From assembly GCF_002215035.1 (NCBI RefSeq), contig NZ_NKFP01000006.1, forward strand, positions 880,530-944,529: 64,000 nt of DNA, given 5' to 3'. The DNA comes from Leptolyngbya ohadii IS1 (GTDB lineage: Bacteria > Cyanobacteriota > Cyanobacteriia > Elainellales > Elainellaceae). The position numbers and the translations under genes were made by a program. Under the pieces are notes generated by a model. That model saw only the letters and a program-made list of their open reading frames with translations. It made no database searches and was not told the origin of the DNA. Numbering within the stretch: position 1 is the stretch's first letter; the number at the start of each line of letters is the position of its first letter. Positions 35,806-44,944 of the stretch are shown here, in pieces.

Positions 35806-37067
35806 GTGCTGCAACAACCCCCCACGCTGCCGATATTTTGATTGTTGATGACACCTTGGATAACCTGCGGCTGCTGTCGGGTTTGCTGGTAAATCAAGGC
35901 TACAAGGTACGAAAAGCCATGAGCGGCGATCGGGCAATTTCGGCTGCCCAGGCAAGTCCTCCTGACCTGATCCTGCTGGATATTATGATGCCGGGAATGA
36001 GCGGCTATGAAGTCTGCCGACGCATCAAGGCGGATGAGCAAATTCGCCATATTCCCATTATTTTTCTCAGTGCCCGCAGCGATGCTTCCGACAAAGTAGA
36101 GGCGTTTGCAAGCGGAGGTGTAGATTACATTACCAAACCGTTTAGCGTTTCAGAAGTGATTGTGCGGGTCGAGAATCAGCTTCGCATCAGTCGGCTACAA
36201 CAGGCACTCCAGCAGGAAGTTCGCGATCGGCTAACGGCACAGCAGCAGCTCGAATCCCTCAATCAGGAATTGGAAGCCAGAGTTGCCGAACGCACAGCGG
36301 AATTGGAGGCACGTCACGCAGAGCTAGGAAGGCTTCAGGAACAGCTCCAATTAGCTTTGGGCAAGGAACAATCCCTAAATACTCTGATGGCACAACTGCT
36401 AGAAACCATTTCCCACGAGTTCAGCACACCGCTGTCGATTATTAACACCGCTGCCCAAATGCTGAAGCTCAATCGCGGTCGCAGTACGCCAGAGGAAGAC
36501 GACCGCTGTTTTCACATGATTAGCTCTAGCGTCAGCCGCATTGGTCAGACTCTTCAGAATGCTCTGACGCTAACAACCGCAGAGTCGAAAGCGATTCAGT
36601 TCTGTCCGGAACAAACCAATCTTGCCGACCTCTGCCAGAAGATTGTCTCTGGCTGGAAACTCGCTCCTCAGGACAGCCATCAGCTTCAGTTTGTGCAGGA
36701 TGAAACGGAAAATCCGATCGCGACGGTGGATGTCACGCTGTTTCGTCAGATGCTCACCAATTTGCTGCAAAACGCCATTCGCTTTTCTCCCCAGCGCAGT
36801 ACTGTCCAGCTTGAACTGCAAGTCACCCCAGATCAGGCAATTCTCCGGGTGCGCGATTGGGGCATTGGCATTCCCGCTGCTGAGCGAGCGCAGGTCTTTC
36901 AGCAGTTTTACCGCGCCAGCAATGCGAATTCGGTTCCCGGAACACCGGGAGTGGGGTTAGGGTTGACAGTCGTCGAGCGGATTGTTCGTCTGCATCAGGG
37001 TACGGTGTCGATCGAGAGTGAATTGGGTCAGGGAACCCTGGTGACGATCAGCCTGCCGCGTAATTAA
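35802..37067 (+). CDS. receiver-histidine kinase (REC-HisKA-HATPase)
   Basis: 421 residues. N-terminal receiver (VDDTLDN, phospho-acceptor Asp60 in ILLDIMMPG, Lys in TKPF), a coiled coil (about 130-195), HisKA with His205 in ETISHEFSTPL, and HATPase with NLLQNAIRF, DWGIGIP and GVGLGLTVVERIV. No membrane segment: a cytosolic second-stage kinase. The start ATG overlaps the stop of the upstream hybrid kinase (ATGA), so both are made together, and the receiver here is a plausible acceptor of phosphate from the membrane kinase. No output regulator with a DNA-binding domain is encoded nearby. Confidence 0.92.
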   Translation: MSAATTPHAADILIVDDTLDNLRLLSGLLVNQGYKVRKAMSGDRAISAAQASPPDLILLDIMMPGMSGYEVCRRIKADEQIRHIPIIFLSARSDASDKVEAFASGGVDYITKPFSVSEVIVRVENQLRISRLQQALQQEVRDRLTAQQQLESLNQELEARVAERTAELEARHAELGRLQEQLQLALGKEQSLNTLMAQLLETISHEFSTPLSIINTAAQMLKLNRGRSTPEEDDRCFHMISSSVSRIGQTLQNALTLTTAESKAIQFCPEQTNLADLCQKIVSGWKLAPQDSHQLQFVQDETENPIATVDVTLFRQMLTNLLQNAIRFSPQRSTVQLELQVTPDQAILRVRDWGIGIPAAERAQVFQQFYRASNANSVPGTPGVGLGLTVVERIVRLHQGTVSIESELGQGTLVTISLPRN

Positions 37068-37116
37068 TCTGTTCAACTAATCTGCGTAACTTATCCGTGT
37101 CACTAATCCGTGCAAC
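37065..37116. repeat. four 13-bp tandem units starting at the kinase stop codon
   Basis: TAATCTGTTCAAC (37065-37077), TAATCTGCGTAAC (37078-37090), TTATCCGTGTCAC (37091-37103), TAATCCGTGCAAC (37104-37116). The first unit begins with the TAA stop of the preceding gene. The rest of the gap to ilvN (37117-37438) shows no ORF. Confidence 0.9.
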
Positions 37117-37438
37117 CAATCGGGCTTTCCGAATCAAATGTTCATCGCAGGATTGACCTATCGAGCGATCGGGAAAAAGGGAAGGGATCAGGCTATGATC
37201 AGAGATTGTTTTAGAGGGCGATCGTTTTCTGGTGTTGCGGTCTGAGGATTCGCAAATTGTTGATCGGTTCAGCGGTTTATACTCAGCGAATTATCAGCAA
37301 ATGATCCAGCAGTGCCCGTTGCTTCAAGTCTGCCCTTGCTGCTGTACAGCAGTCTCTCGATAGAGCCGATCGCCTCTTCCGCAAGTCCAACTTCCCCCAA
37401 CAGATTTCCCAAACTCTTATCTTCCCTATTTCAACGTC

Positions 37439-37960
37439 ATGAAGCACACCCTATCCGTACTGGTTGAAGATGAAGCGGGCGTTTTGACCCGAATTGCCGG
37501 ACTGTTTGCCCGTCGGGGCTTTAATATCGAAAGTCTGGCAGTGGGTCCTGCCGAGCAGGATGGCGTTTCGCGAATCACGATGGTCGTTCCGGGCGACGAC
37601 GGCATTATTGAACAGGTCACAAAGCAGCTCTACCGCCTGATTAACGTGATCAAGGTGCAGGACATCACAGAAGATCCGTGCGTGGAGCGGGAACTGATGC
37701 TGCTGAAGGTCAATGCCACCAGCTCTAATCGATCGGAGATTATTGAGCTGTCCCAAATTTTCCGGGCGCGGGTCGTGGATGTGGGTGAGGATGCCCTGAC
37801 ACTGGAAGTGGTCGGTGATCCGGGTAAAATTGTTGCGATCCAGCAAACCCTGAGCCGTTTTGGCATTCGGGAAGTTGCCCGCACCGGGAAAATTGCCCTG
37901 ATTCGCGAATCGGGTGTAAACACGGAATATCTGAAGTCTCTGACCGAGGCAAAGGTGTAA
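37439..37960 (+). CDS. ilvN: acetolactate synthase small (regulatory) subunit
   Basis: 173 residues. N-terminal ACT domain starting [33 protein letters not shown], represented by [19 protein letters not shown] and the conserved GPAEQ-type loop, followed by the IlvN/IlvH C-terminal domain ([19 protein letters not shown]). It binds branched-chain amino acids and controls the catalytic IlvB subunit for valine, leucine and isoleucine synthesis. No ilvB is adjacent. No attenuator-like leader peptide was recognised in the 371-base upstream gap. Its stop lies only 2 bases from that of the convergent glycosyltransferase gene. Confidence 0.96.
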   Translation: MKHTLSVLVEDEAGVLTRIAGLFARRGFNIESLAVGPAEQDGVSRITMVVPGDDGIIEQVTKQLYRLINVIKVQDITEDPCVERELMLLKVNATSSNRSEIIELSQIFRARVVDVGEDALTLEVVGDPGKIVAIQQTLSRFGIREVARTGKIALIRESGVNTEYLKSLTEAKV

Positions 37961-37962
37961 TT

Positions 37963-38904
37963 CTACCGCTGCGGAAATCCGCCTACTTCCGATAGGGTGT
38001 ACAGCGGTCTGCCTTTTACTTCCTCGTAAATCCGCCCGATGTATTCGCCCAGGATGCCAATACAGATGAGCTGAACTGCGCCCAGGAAGAACACAACGAC
38101 GGTAATGGCGGCAAACCCAGTGAGGGGAGAATTCGGCGCAAAAAAGCGCCAGTACAGCACCAGAACTGCCATCAGCAGGGAAATTGCCGCCGCCGCCAAT
38201 CCCAGATAGGTCGCAAGCCGCAGCGGAACTTTGGAGAAGGAAACTAGACCGTTAATTGCCAGCGCCAGGGATTTGCCGAAGGTGTACTTTTCCTTTCCGG
38301 CATAGCGGGGATCGCGTTCAAACAGGATGGCGGTCTGGTGAAATCCTGTCCATGCTCGTAAGCCGCGAATATAGCGATTGCGTTCCGGCATGGCATTTAA
38401 GACAGCAACCACCTGGCGATCCATCAGGCAAAAGTCGCCCGTATCCGTGGGAATTTCCACATCTGCAAGGTGGCGCAGGACGCGATAGAAGCCAAACGCC
38501 AGCAGACGCTTCAGCCAGTTTTCCTTTCGCCGCTGGGTGCGCTGAGCATAAACCACCTGATAGCCCTGCTGCCAGCGATCGACCATTTCAGGAATCAGTT
38601 CCGGCGGGTCTTGCAGGTCGGCATCCATCACCACGATCGCCTCTCCACGGGCAAAATTCAGTCCGGCGGTCACGGCAATCTGGTGTCCAAAATTGCGGGC
38701 AAGGCTGAGATAGCACACCCGCCCATCTTTCTGGTGCAGTTCCCTGAGGATAACCAGAGAACGATCGCGGCTGCCGTCATTAATCAAAATAAACTCGGCT
38801 TCACCGTCCAGGGAGTTTGCCATGTCGCTGAGGCGGCGATAAAGTTCGGCAATGTTTTCTTCCTCGTTGTAGATCGGCACAACCAGGGAGTATTTAGCAC
38901 CCAT
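37963..38904 (-). CDS. family 2 glycosyltransferase, polyprenyl-phosphate (DPM1/GtrB) type
   Basis: 313 residues. N-terminal GT2 domain with [13 protein letters not shown], the metal-binding [15 protein letters not shown] (DAD) and [14 protein letters not shown]; two C-terminal membrane helices (about 230-255 and 265-290). This architecture transfers a sugar (glucose, mannose or aminoarabinose precursor) from a nucleotide donor to polyprenyl phosphate at the cytoplasmic membrane, supplying lipid-linked sugar for surface glycans. ATG 38904. It follows a methyltransferase gene (66 bases) on the same strand. Confidence 0.9.
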   Translation of the reverse strand: MGAKYSLVVPIYNEEENIAELYRRLSDMANSLDGEAEFILINDGSRDRSLVILRELHQKDGRVCYLSLARNFGHQIAVTAGLNFARGEAIVVMDADLQDPPELIPEMVDRWQQGYQVVYAQRTQRRKENWLKRLLAFGFYRVLRHLADVEIPTDTGDFCLMDRQVVAVLNAMPERNRYIRGLRAWTGFHQTAILFERDPRYAGKEKYTFGKSLALAINGLVSFSKVPLRLATYLGLAAAAISLLMAVLVLYWRFFAPNSPLTGFAAITVVVFFLGAVQLICIGILGEYIGRIYEEVKGRPLYTLSEVGGFPQR

Positions 38905-38970
38905 AGGATCAAACCCGATGGCAAAAGGGATCAGAACTTAATGGAATGGCTGGCTGGCAACCTAGGCGAC

Positions 38971-39786
38971 CTACTTGATAGCGACTACCGCCAGATTCCA
39001 GGCAAATCGCTTCATGCCCGGAATGCGCTTGAGAATGCGATCGATCTTTTCGAGGCGATCGTAAGTCGGCTGGAGTCGCTGATGCTCAATAATAATCTTC
39101 TTCCAGTAACGCTCGGAGTTGGGGTGAACCTTCTCAATTAAATAAAACTGAAGAAAAATCCACAGCGTGGCGATCCAGAAGGTATCGTAAACCGTTCTAC
39201 CAAACAGATCGTCGATAAAGTTGACCAGATTGATATCCAGCGGTGTTTCGTCCTCGGTTCGCACTTTTGTCGCCATCCGCCGATAAACGTTAATGACCGG
39301 ATTATGCTTGAGCGGGTCCCAGAAGCACATGACACCGCCCGGCTTCAGAACGCGATGAATTTCTCGAATGGTCAGCTTGGGGTTGGGGATATGGTGCAGC
39401 AAATTCGAGGCGTAGACAATGTCAAACGTATTGTCGGGATAGTCGATCGCCATTGCGTTAATCACCCGCCCCTCGACGTTCACCCCGTTCGACTGCGCCA
39501 GCTTTAATGCCACCTCCACCATTCCCGGCGAATAGTCCGATGCAACACAGCGTGCCCCTCGACTGGCAAAATAAACGCTGTTCTCCCCGGCTCCGCAGCC
39601 CAGGTCTAGCAATAATTTGCCGCGCACGTCCCCCAACTGATGAAGAATAAACCGATTTTCCGGGGCAGTGCAGGCTTCAAAGTAATCCTGGACGCGGATA
39701 CCCTCCACATCGATCAGGGACGCCCAGCGATCGTGGAATTCCTGCTCTTTGCGTAGAATCTCTTCTTTCAGAATTTCGTCCTGCAT
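38971..39786 (-). CDS. class I SAM-dependent methyltransferase
   Basis: 271 residues from ATG 39786 (MQDEILKEEILRKE), preferred over the frame's upstream TTG/ATG because AGGT precedes it and the extra 35 residues are low in family character. Motif I LLLDLGCGAGENSVYFA, an Asp ending beta-2 (ASDYSPGM), and motif IV-like IVYASNLLHHI followed by REIHRVLKPGGVM. Methyltransferase_11 type acting on a small molecule or lipid; substrate unknown. The C-terminal 80 residues carry hydrophobic aromatic segments (FWIATLWIFLQFYLI), suggesting membrane association, in line with the neighbouring polyprenyl-sugar transferase. Confidence 0.85.
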   Translation of the reverse strand: MQDEILKEEILRKEQEFHDRWASLIDVEGIRVQDYFEACTAPENRFILHQLGDVRGKLLLDLGCGAGENSVYFASRGARCVASDYSPGMVEVALKLAQSNGVNVEGRVINAMAIDYPDNTFDIVYASNLLHHIPNPKLTIREIHRVLKPGGVMCFWDPLKHNPVINVYRRMATKVRTEDETPLDINLVNFIDDLFGRTVYDTFWIATLWIFLQFYLIEKVHPNSERYWKKIIIEHQRLQPTYDRLEKIDRILKRIPGMKRFAWNLAVVAIK

Positions 39787-39969
39787 GGGTTTACCTGTGA
39801 ATCCTGCTGCCAAAGTGCCTGTTAGAAAAGCAAAACGAGAGAAGCAAAATGAAAAAGCAAAAAGGGTAGGTTTCTCAAGACAGCATATCACCGTCAGCCC
39901 TACCCCCCCTATGGCGATTCAGTTGATTGATGATTCAGCTGATCATTCCGCTGATTGGAATGGATTGAG

Positions 39970-40446
39970 TTAGCCCGCCATCCGCTCCAGAATTCGCTGC
40001 ACAATCTGCATTCCCGTCACTGCCTGCCAGCCAAATAGCGCCACCAGCACTACATTTAGTGCAATGTGAGTCACTCGTGCCCAGTCGTGTCCCTTTTGCA
40101 TAAAGGGAGTCAGGGAAGCAGAGGTGGCAATCAGCCCCGTCATCCCCAGTCCTGCCAGCAGGTGCGGACCCACAAACAGTTTGCCGTTATTGATATAGGT
40201 AACTGCCATGCCGCCGATCGTCCCCAGCACCATCACAGACAGCAGCCCTGCTCCATAATAGTGGTGTCGGATGTTGTACCGACCCTTCAGCAGTTCCTTT
40301 TTCTCATCGCCTTCCGCTGTGCGGGCACGTCGCCACTGAAAGCCAAGATAGGCAGCATAGACCGTGGCAGCGAACAGCACCCACATCAGAATAGGATGTC
40401 CAAACTGGCTCCAAACCTTGACCGACTCCGGAATCTCGAAGTTCAT
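39970..40446 (-). CDS. DUF4079-family membrane protein
   Basis: 158 residues from ATG 40446 (MNFEIPESVKVWSQFGHP); the frame can be read 9 codons further to a TTG. Four membrane helices with conserved His residues: FGHPILMW, RHHYYGAG, GPHLLAGLG and THIALN, arranged as in b561-like heme proteins. DUF4079 proteins are widespread in cyanobacteria and plastid-bearing lineages with unknown function; heme binding is an inference from the His pattern. Codirectional with the methyltransferase and glycosyltransferase, 183 bases upstream. Confidence 0.8.
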   Translation of the reverse strand: MNFEIPESVKVWSQFGHPILMWVLFAATVYAAYLGFQWRRARTAEGDEKKELLKGRYNIRHHYYGAGLLSVMVLGTIGGMAVTYINNGKLFVGPHLLAGLGMTGLIATSASLTPFMQKGHDWARVTHIALNVVLVALFGWQAVTGMQIVQRILERMAG

Positions 40447-40585
40447 AGCGTGTGAGGTTAATCGGGTTAACAAAAAACTTTATAAAAATTAGCATACCGC
40501 CATCCGGCTCAGGGTTGAGATCGATCCCCAAAAGCGTTTTAAGTAAAAGTTAAAGCTAAGGAATTCAAACGGGAGGGTCAATTTG

Positions 40586-41236
40586 ATGTCCTCAATGGAG
40601 ATAGAAGCTGCCCTGCGGCTTGCCTTCGGTGAATGTCTTGCCGCCGGATGTCCGCTTGATCCAACGCAGCAGCAAATTCTACTCCACGTTCTGCTGGAAA
40701 AACTGGTTGCCCCTACTCCATTGCAGGCTTCTCCTGCTAGCAGAAATCCCAGCGATGATCCGGAGGCATCCCCGATGGCTCCCCCGAATCCCCTGGATGA
40801 CCTCACTCCTGTCCAGCGGCGCACCCTCTTTCGTTACATCGAAGAACAAAACCGCCAGAATCGATCGTGGAAAGCGCAGTTGCTCAACGACTGGCTTCAG
40901 GGGCAGGACTCCGGCGCAATACAGTTTATTCGCACGCAGTACGGGCTTACCTGGCTCGAGCAGATTCAGCCGACCCACATTGCCGCCTACGCCGAAGAAG
41001 CTGCAATGACCCTGAGTGTGGGCGATCGCATTGAAGTCTCCAACGGACTCTGGGAATGGGTGCAGGAGGACGGACCCTGTAGCCGCGAATGGATTCCCTG
41101 TACGGTTATTGGTCTGAAACAGGACAGTATTCCCACTCACGCAAGCTGTACAGTTCGCTTTGAAAATGGCTTGGAGTACGAAATTCAGGGCATTTATGAG
41201 TGGAATCGGTATAACTGGCGGTGGCGGGAGGGGTAG
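40586..41236 (+). CDS. conserved cyanobacterial protein of unknown function
   Basis: 216 residues from ATG 40586, with GGGAGG 9 bases upstream; TTG 40583 directly precedes it. Three parts: a helical N terminus (MEIEAALRLAFGECL), a Pro/Ser-rich linker (about 45-75), then a helical segment (LTPVQRRTLFRYIEEQNRQNRSW) and a C-terminal beta-rich domain beginning VGDRIEVSNGLWEWVQEDGP that looks like a small SH3/KOW-like barrel. Soluble. Function not recognised. Flanked by the divergent DUF4079 gene and, downstream, by aroE in the opposite direction. Confidence 0.75.
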   Translation: MSSMEIEAALRLAFGECLAAGCPLDPTQQQILLHVLLEKLVAPTPLQASPASRNPSDDPEASPMAPPNPLDDLTPVQRRTLFRYIEEQNRQNRSWKAQLLNDWLQGQDSGAIQFIRTQYGLTWLEQIQPTHIAAYAEEAAMTLSVGDRIEVSNGLWEWVQEDGPCSREWIPCTVIGLKQDSIPTHASCTVRFENGLEYEIQGIYEWNRYNWRWREG

Positions 41237-41312
41237 GTGAGTGGATGGGTGGATGGGTAGCAGGGGGAGCAGGGAGTAGGGGGTAGGGAGCAGGGGGGAA
41301 TAGAGACTAATC
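41237..41312. repeat. G-rich short tandem repeat stretch (STRR-like)
   Basis: GGATGGGT is doubled, then heptamer-like units AGGGAGT, AGGGGGT, AGGGAGC, AGGGGGG follow just after the stop codon of the preceding gene. Resembles the short tandemly repeated repetitive sequences of cyanobacteria. Confidence 0.7.
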
Positions 41313-41314
41313 CT

Positions 41315-41380
41315 CTCGTTCCAATGCTTTCTTGTTCCAATGCTCTGCGTTGGAATGCCTTTGGGAGGCTCTGCCTCCGC
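41315..41380. repeat. degenerate copy of a cyanobacterial palindromic repeat
   Basis: Two CGTTCCAATGC/TGTTCCAATGC half-sites, then GCGTTGGAATGCC, which inverts the first, and GGAGGCTCTGCCTCC (41364-41378), a perfect 6-bp hairpin with a 3-base loop. This organisation (CTCGTTCC, CTCTGC, GGAATGCC, GGAGGCNNNGCCTCC) is that of a repeat common in filamentous cyanobacteria. Confidence 0.7.
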
Positions 41381-41450
41381 CTGCTAAGATGGGTATTCTG
41401 CTGCCCTTTGGGAACTCTACCGCTGCTCTGGGTGATTTAATTCCTAATTC

Positions 41451-42335
41451 TTAAGCCCGCAGGAATTCCAGAAGTGCCGATCGCATCACATCCACAGGAA
41501 CGGGTTGCCGGAGCCAGAGTTGAAGGGCGGCTGCGCCTTGCTGAACGAGCATTTCCAGTCCGTCGATCGCTTTTAGTCCCTGGTTTTCTGCCTGCTGAAG
41601 AAATTTTGTGGGGCGCGGAGTGTAGATTAGGTCATAGGCAATTGTGCCAGGAGTCAGTTTTGCCATCAGGGTTGGATCGATCGGGGAATTTTCTGAGTGA
41701 GGTGCCATGCCGATCGGGGTAGTGTTTACCAGAAGATGTGCCTGGGGCAGCAGGTCTGGGAGGTTTTGCCACTCGGAAACGGTAAGCTGGGCTGAGACGG
41801 GATGGTTTTGCCAGCTTTGCCAGAAGGCTTCGAGCTTCTGTCGATCGCGCCCGACAACGGCAATTTTCCTACAGCCGAGCTGATGACAACCTGCGACCAC
41901 CGCACGAGCCGCCCCTCCGTTACCCAAAATAACTGCGATCGACTCAGTCCAGGTTTGCGGCTGGGCTTTCAGGGGAGCCAGAAATCCGTCGAGGTCGGTG
42001 TTGGTGCCGTACCAGCCTGACTCGGTGCGACAAACGGTGTTGACGGCTCCGATCGCCTGGGCAATTTCAGAGATGTCGTTGAGTAAAGGCATAATTGCCT
42101 GCTTGTGGGGAATCGTGACATTGAAGCCCTGAAGTCCGATCGCCTCAAATCCTGCCAGGGCAAGGGGAAGATCCGCAGGGTCGATCGCAAAGGGCAGATA
42201 GGCGTAACTGCTGCCCAGAGCAGCTAAAGCGGCGTTATGCATGACGGGCGAAAGAGAATGCTCGATTGGGTATCCAATCACGCCTAGGAGCTTGGTTTTA
42301 CCAGTAATCGTGGAATGGCTGGGTAGAGTCATCAT
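41451..42335 (-). CDS. aroE: shikimate dehydrogenase
   Basis: 294 residues. Substrate-binding N-terminal domain with IGYPIEHSLSPVMHN, catalytic Lys and Asn in FNVTIPHK and the Asp in GTNTDLDGF; NADP-binding domain with GNGGAARAVV and later NTTPIGM. It reduces 3-dehydroshikimate to shikimate in aromatic amino-acid synthesis. The protein is complete and of normal length. ATG 42335 or the adjacent ATG 42332 may start it. Head-to-head with the CHASE2 kinase gene, 149 bases apart. Confidence 0.97.
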   Translation of the reverse strand: MMTLPSHSTITGKTKLLGVIGYPIEHSLSPVMHNAALAALGSSYAYLPFAIDPADLPLALAGFEAIGLQGFNVTIPHKQAIMPLLNDISEIAQAIGAVNTVCRTESGWYGTNTDLDGFLAPLKAQPQTWTESIAVILGNGGAARAVVAGCHQLGCRKIAVVGRDRQKLEAFWQSWQNHPVSAQLTVSEWQNLPDLLPQAHLLVNTTPIGMAPHSENSPIDPTLMAKLTPGTIAYDLIYTPRPTKFLQQAENQGLKAIDGLEMLVQQGAAALQLWLRQPVPVDVMRSALLEFLRA

Positions 42336-42484
42336 TCAGCAACTTGAATAGTCGGCAACTTAATATTCAGCAACCTAGCGGAGAACAAAAAACAAGAAAC
42401 GTAAGACAAAAGACAGAGAACAGGAAACAGAGCGGGGGAGTTGGGAATCTATGCCAAAATCAAGGAACGAGAGACGTTAAAGCG

Positions 42485-44764
42485 ATGATGCTCGAGCAGT
42501 TGCTAGAGGGGCGATACAAAATTATCGCAGTCTTAGGAGCAGGTGGCTTCGGACAGACCTACCTGGCGGAAATTCTGCCGGGCAAAAATCGCGCTGCTGA
42601 TTCTGATCCGGTAGACGCACCTCCCCATCGTTTGCTTTGCGTCATTAAGCAGTTTAAACCCAGCAATACGGACAGTCATTTCCTGGAAACGGCACGTCGC
42701 CTGTTTAGAAACGAAGCTGAGATTCTGCGAAGACTGGGTGAACATCCGCAAATCCCAACCTTTATCGATTTCTTTGAGAAAGAGGGCGAGTTCTTCCTGG
42801 TGCAGGAATTCATTGAGGGCAAATCCCTGAATCGGGAACTGCTCGATCGCCCCTGGACGGAAGCGGAAGCCCTGGATTTTATGCAGGATATCCTGGGTGT
42901 CATTGAGTTTGTGCATGGCAATAATGTGATCCATCGGGACATTAAGCCTGCCAACCTGATTCGGCGCATGGAGGACGGCAAGTTTGTCCTGATTGATTTT
43001 GGAGCCGTTAAAGAAATCCAGTCCCAGCTCCGAAACGATCCAGAGCGATCGGCGCTCACAGTCAGCATTGGTACACCGGGCTACACGCCTGCCGAACAGC
43101 TTGCAGGCAAACCGCGCTATTGCAGCGATCTCTATGCGCTGGGAATGACGGTGATCCAGGCACTCACAGGCTGTCAACCGACCCAGATGAAAATGGACGG
43201 GGATACGGGGGAACTGGTTTGGTCTGTCCCATCAATCAGTCCGGGTTTTCGGGCGGTGCTGTCGCGGCTGGTACGTTACCATTTCAGCCAGCGCTATCAA
43301 TCTGTCGCGGAACTGCGGCAAGCCCTGTCCCACATGGAGGATGCTGCCCTTGACCCGCTTGGCTTTGACTCTTCGGAGCAAACCATGCTCCCTTCCGCTT
43401 TGCTGGATTCCAATCTGGCAAATTACTCCAGAGGCGGAACAGCATTCCCCCACACTAACGGGTCTTATCGCCTTGTTCCTCACGATGCTCATTTGCACTG
43501 GCGCGATCGCCTGAAGAACGGCTGGAAGGTTTTTCTGGCAACGACGATCGCTGTCACGGGGCTGGTTGGGGGAGCCAAGTCTCTGGGCTGGCTTCAAACT
43601 CCGGAACTGGCGGTTTACGATCACCTGATGCGTCTGCGTCCTGATGCCGGAACCGATCCCCGCATCCTAACGGTAGAAATCACGGAACCCGATCTGCGAA
43701 AGCTCCAGCGCAGTACGCCTTCCGATCGCGATATGGCACAGGTAATTCGCACGATCGCCCAGGGACAGCCCCGCGTGATCGGAATGGATCTGTATCGAGA
43801 ACTGCCCCAGGAACCGGGTCACGCTGAACTGATGCAGACGCTCCAGCAAACCGGGACGATCGCAATCATGCAGCTTGGCGACCAAAACACGATCGAAATT
43901 CCGCCGCCGCCTGGACTTCTGCCGTCCCAAGTTGGATTCAACGATTTTCCAATCGACCCGGATGGCGTAGTTCGTCGGAGCTTGCTGTACGGTACTGCGG
44001 TAGGGAATGTATATTCCTCCTTTGCGCTTCAGGTTGCTCTAAAGTACCTGGCGGCTCAGGGAATTCAGCCTCAAACCAGCGAAAACTTCCCGCCAGACAA
44101 GGCAGTGATGCAGATTGGCGAAACAGACTTCGTGCCTCTAGAGCGCAGTTTTGGCGGCTACCAGAGCGATGACGTGGGTTCGGGCTACCAAATGCTCCTG
44201 AACTATCGATCGTCCAAGCGCCCAATTGAAACCGTGTCCTTCACGGATATCCTGGAAGGCAGGCTCGATCCAGCTTTAGTGAAAGATCGGGTGGTGCTAA
44301 TTGGCACGACGGCTCCCAGCGGCAAAGATCTGTTCTATACGCCCTTCAGCGCCGGAACGGAAACCGAGCATCAAATGGCAGGGGTCACCGTTCACGCGCA
44401 AATCGTCAGCCAAATCCTGAGCAGTGTTCTGGAGGGTGTGCCTCTGTTTCGGACTTTGCCCGATTGGGCAGAGCTTTTGTGGATTGGCAGTTGGGCAGCG
44501 ATCGGCAGTGTGGCAGTTTGGACAGTGCGGCATCCGCTAAAGCTGGGCACGGGGGTTTTAATTTGCCTGGGCACGATCGCCGGAACGAGCAGTGTGGCTT
44601 TCCTCTACTACTGGTGGATTCCTGCCGTTGCCCCTGCGATCGCCTTTGTGGTGGCTGGCATTGGTACGATCGGCTACCGCACGGCACGCGATCAGTTTAT
44701 CGAGGATTCGACGCTGCTGGACATTGATGCGCCTACAAAGCCTTTCAGCCAAACAAGGCATTAG
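42485..44764 (+). CDS. Hanks-type Ser/Thr kinase with CHASE2 sensor domain
   Basis: 759 residues from ATG 42485 (MMLEQLLEGRYKII); the frame opens at TTG 42344 but the extra 47 residues translate an A-rich repetitive stretch. Kinase domain at about 10-285: GAGGFG loop, Lys in CVIKQF, HRDIKPAN and IDFG. A membrane helix near 350 (VFLATTIAVTGLVGGAKSL), then a CHASE2 extracytoplasmic domain (about 375-640: ELAVYDHLMRLRP, VIGMDLYRELP, GFNDFPIDPDGVVRRSLL, KDRVVLIGTTAPSGKDLF), then two to three C-terminal membrane helices. A receptor kinase for an unknown extracellular signal; CHASE2 usually sits on histidine kinases or cyclases, but kinase-CHASE2 fusions are known in cyanobacteria. Confidence 0.9.
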   Translation: MMLEQLLEGRYKIIAVLGAGGFGQTYLAEILPGKNRAADSDPVDAPPHRLLCVIKQFKPSNTDSHFLETARRLFRNEAEILRRLGEHPQIPTFIDFFEKEGEFFLVQEFIEGKSLNRELLDRPWTEAEALDFMQDILGVIEFVHGNNVIHRDIKPANLIRRMEDGKFVLIDFGAVKEIQSQLRNDPERSALTVSIGTPGYTPAEQLAGKPRYCSDLYALGMTVIQALTGCQPTQMKMDGDTGELVWSVPSISPGFRAVLSRLVRYHFSQRYQSVAELRQALSHMEDAALDPLGFDSSEQTMLPSALLDSNLANYSRGGTAFPHTNGSYRLVPHDAHLHWRDRLKNGWKVFLATTIAVTGLVGGAKSLGWLQTPELAVYDHLMRLRPDAGTDPRILTVEITEPDLRKLQRSTPSDRDMAQVIRTIAQGQPRVIGMDLYRELPQEPGHAELMQTLQQTGTIAIMQLGDQNTIEIPPPPGLLPSQVGFNDFPIDPDGVVRRSLLYGTAVGNVYSSFALQVALKYLAAQGIQPQTSENFPPDKAVMQIGETDFVPLERSFGGYQSDDVGSGYQMLLNYRSSKRPIETVSFTDILEGRLDPALVKDRVVLIGTTAPSGKDLFYTPFSAGTETEHQMAGVTVHAQIVSQILSSVLEGVPLFRTLPDWAELLWIGSWAAIGSVAVWTVRHPLKLGTGVLICLGTIAGTSSVAFLYYWWIPAVAPAIAFVVAGIGTIGYRTARDQFIEDSTLLDIDAPTKPFSQTRH

Positions 44765-44882
44765 CAGAGCCATACAGAATCTGTTCACCTGAAATGGCGG
44801 CTGTGTCGCAGACAGCTTGGATCAGATTGTCTCGATGGGACTAATTTCTTTTGTGCCGATATTCTGGCTGTGTTTAAGCTGC

Positions 44883-44905
44883 AAAAAAGGGGCTACATGC
44901 CCCTT
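44883..44905 (-). terminator. terminator of the VKOR-thioredoxin gene
   Basis: AAGGGGC (44887-44893) and GCCCCTT (44899-44905) form a perfect 7-bp stem with loop TACAT. On the minus strand it is followed by six T (44888-44883). On the plus strand the tail is weaker (TTAAAATTT), so it may serve both convergent genes. Confidence 0.85.
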
Positions 44906-44944
44906 AAAATTTAAAGTTTTCTCGAATCGGTTTTGCGCTAATTT

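Noticed and set aside
42344-42484. N-terminal extension of the CHASE2 kinase from TTG 42344
   Set aside because: Translated A-rich repetitive DNA; kinase homology starts just after ATG 42485.
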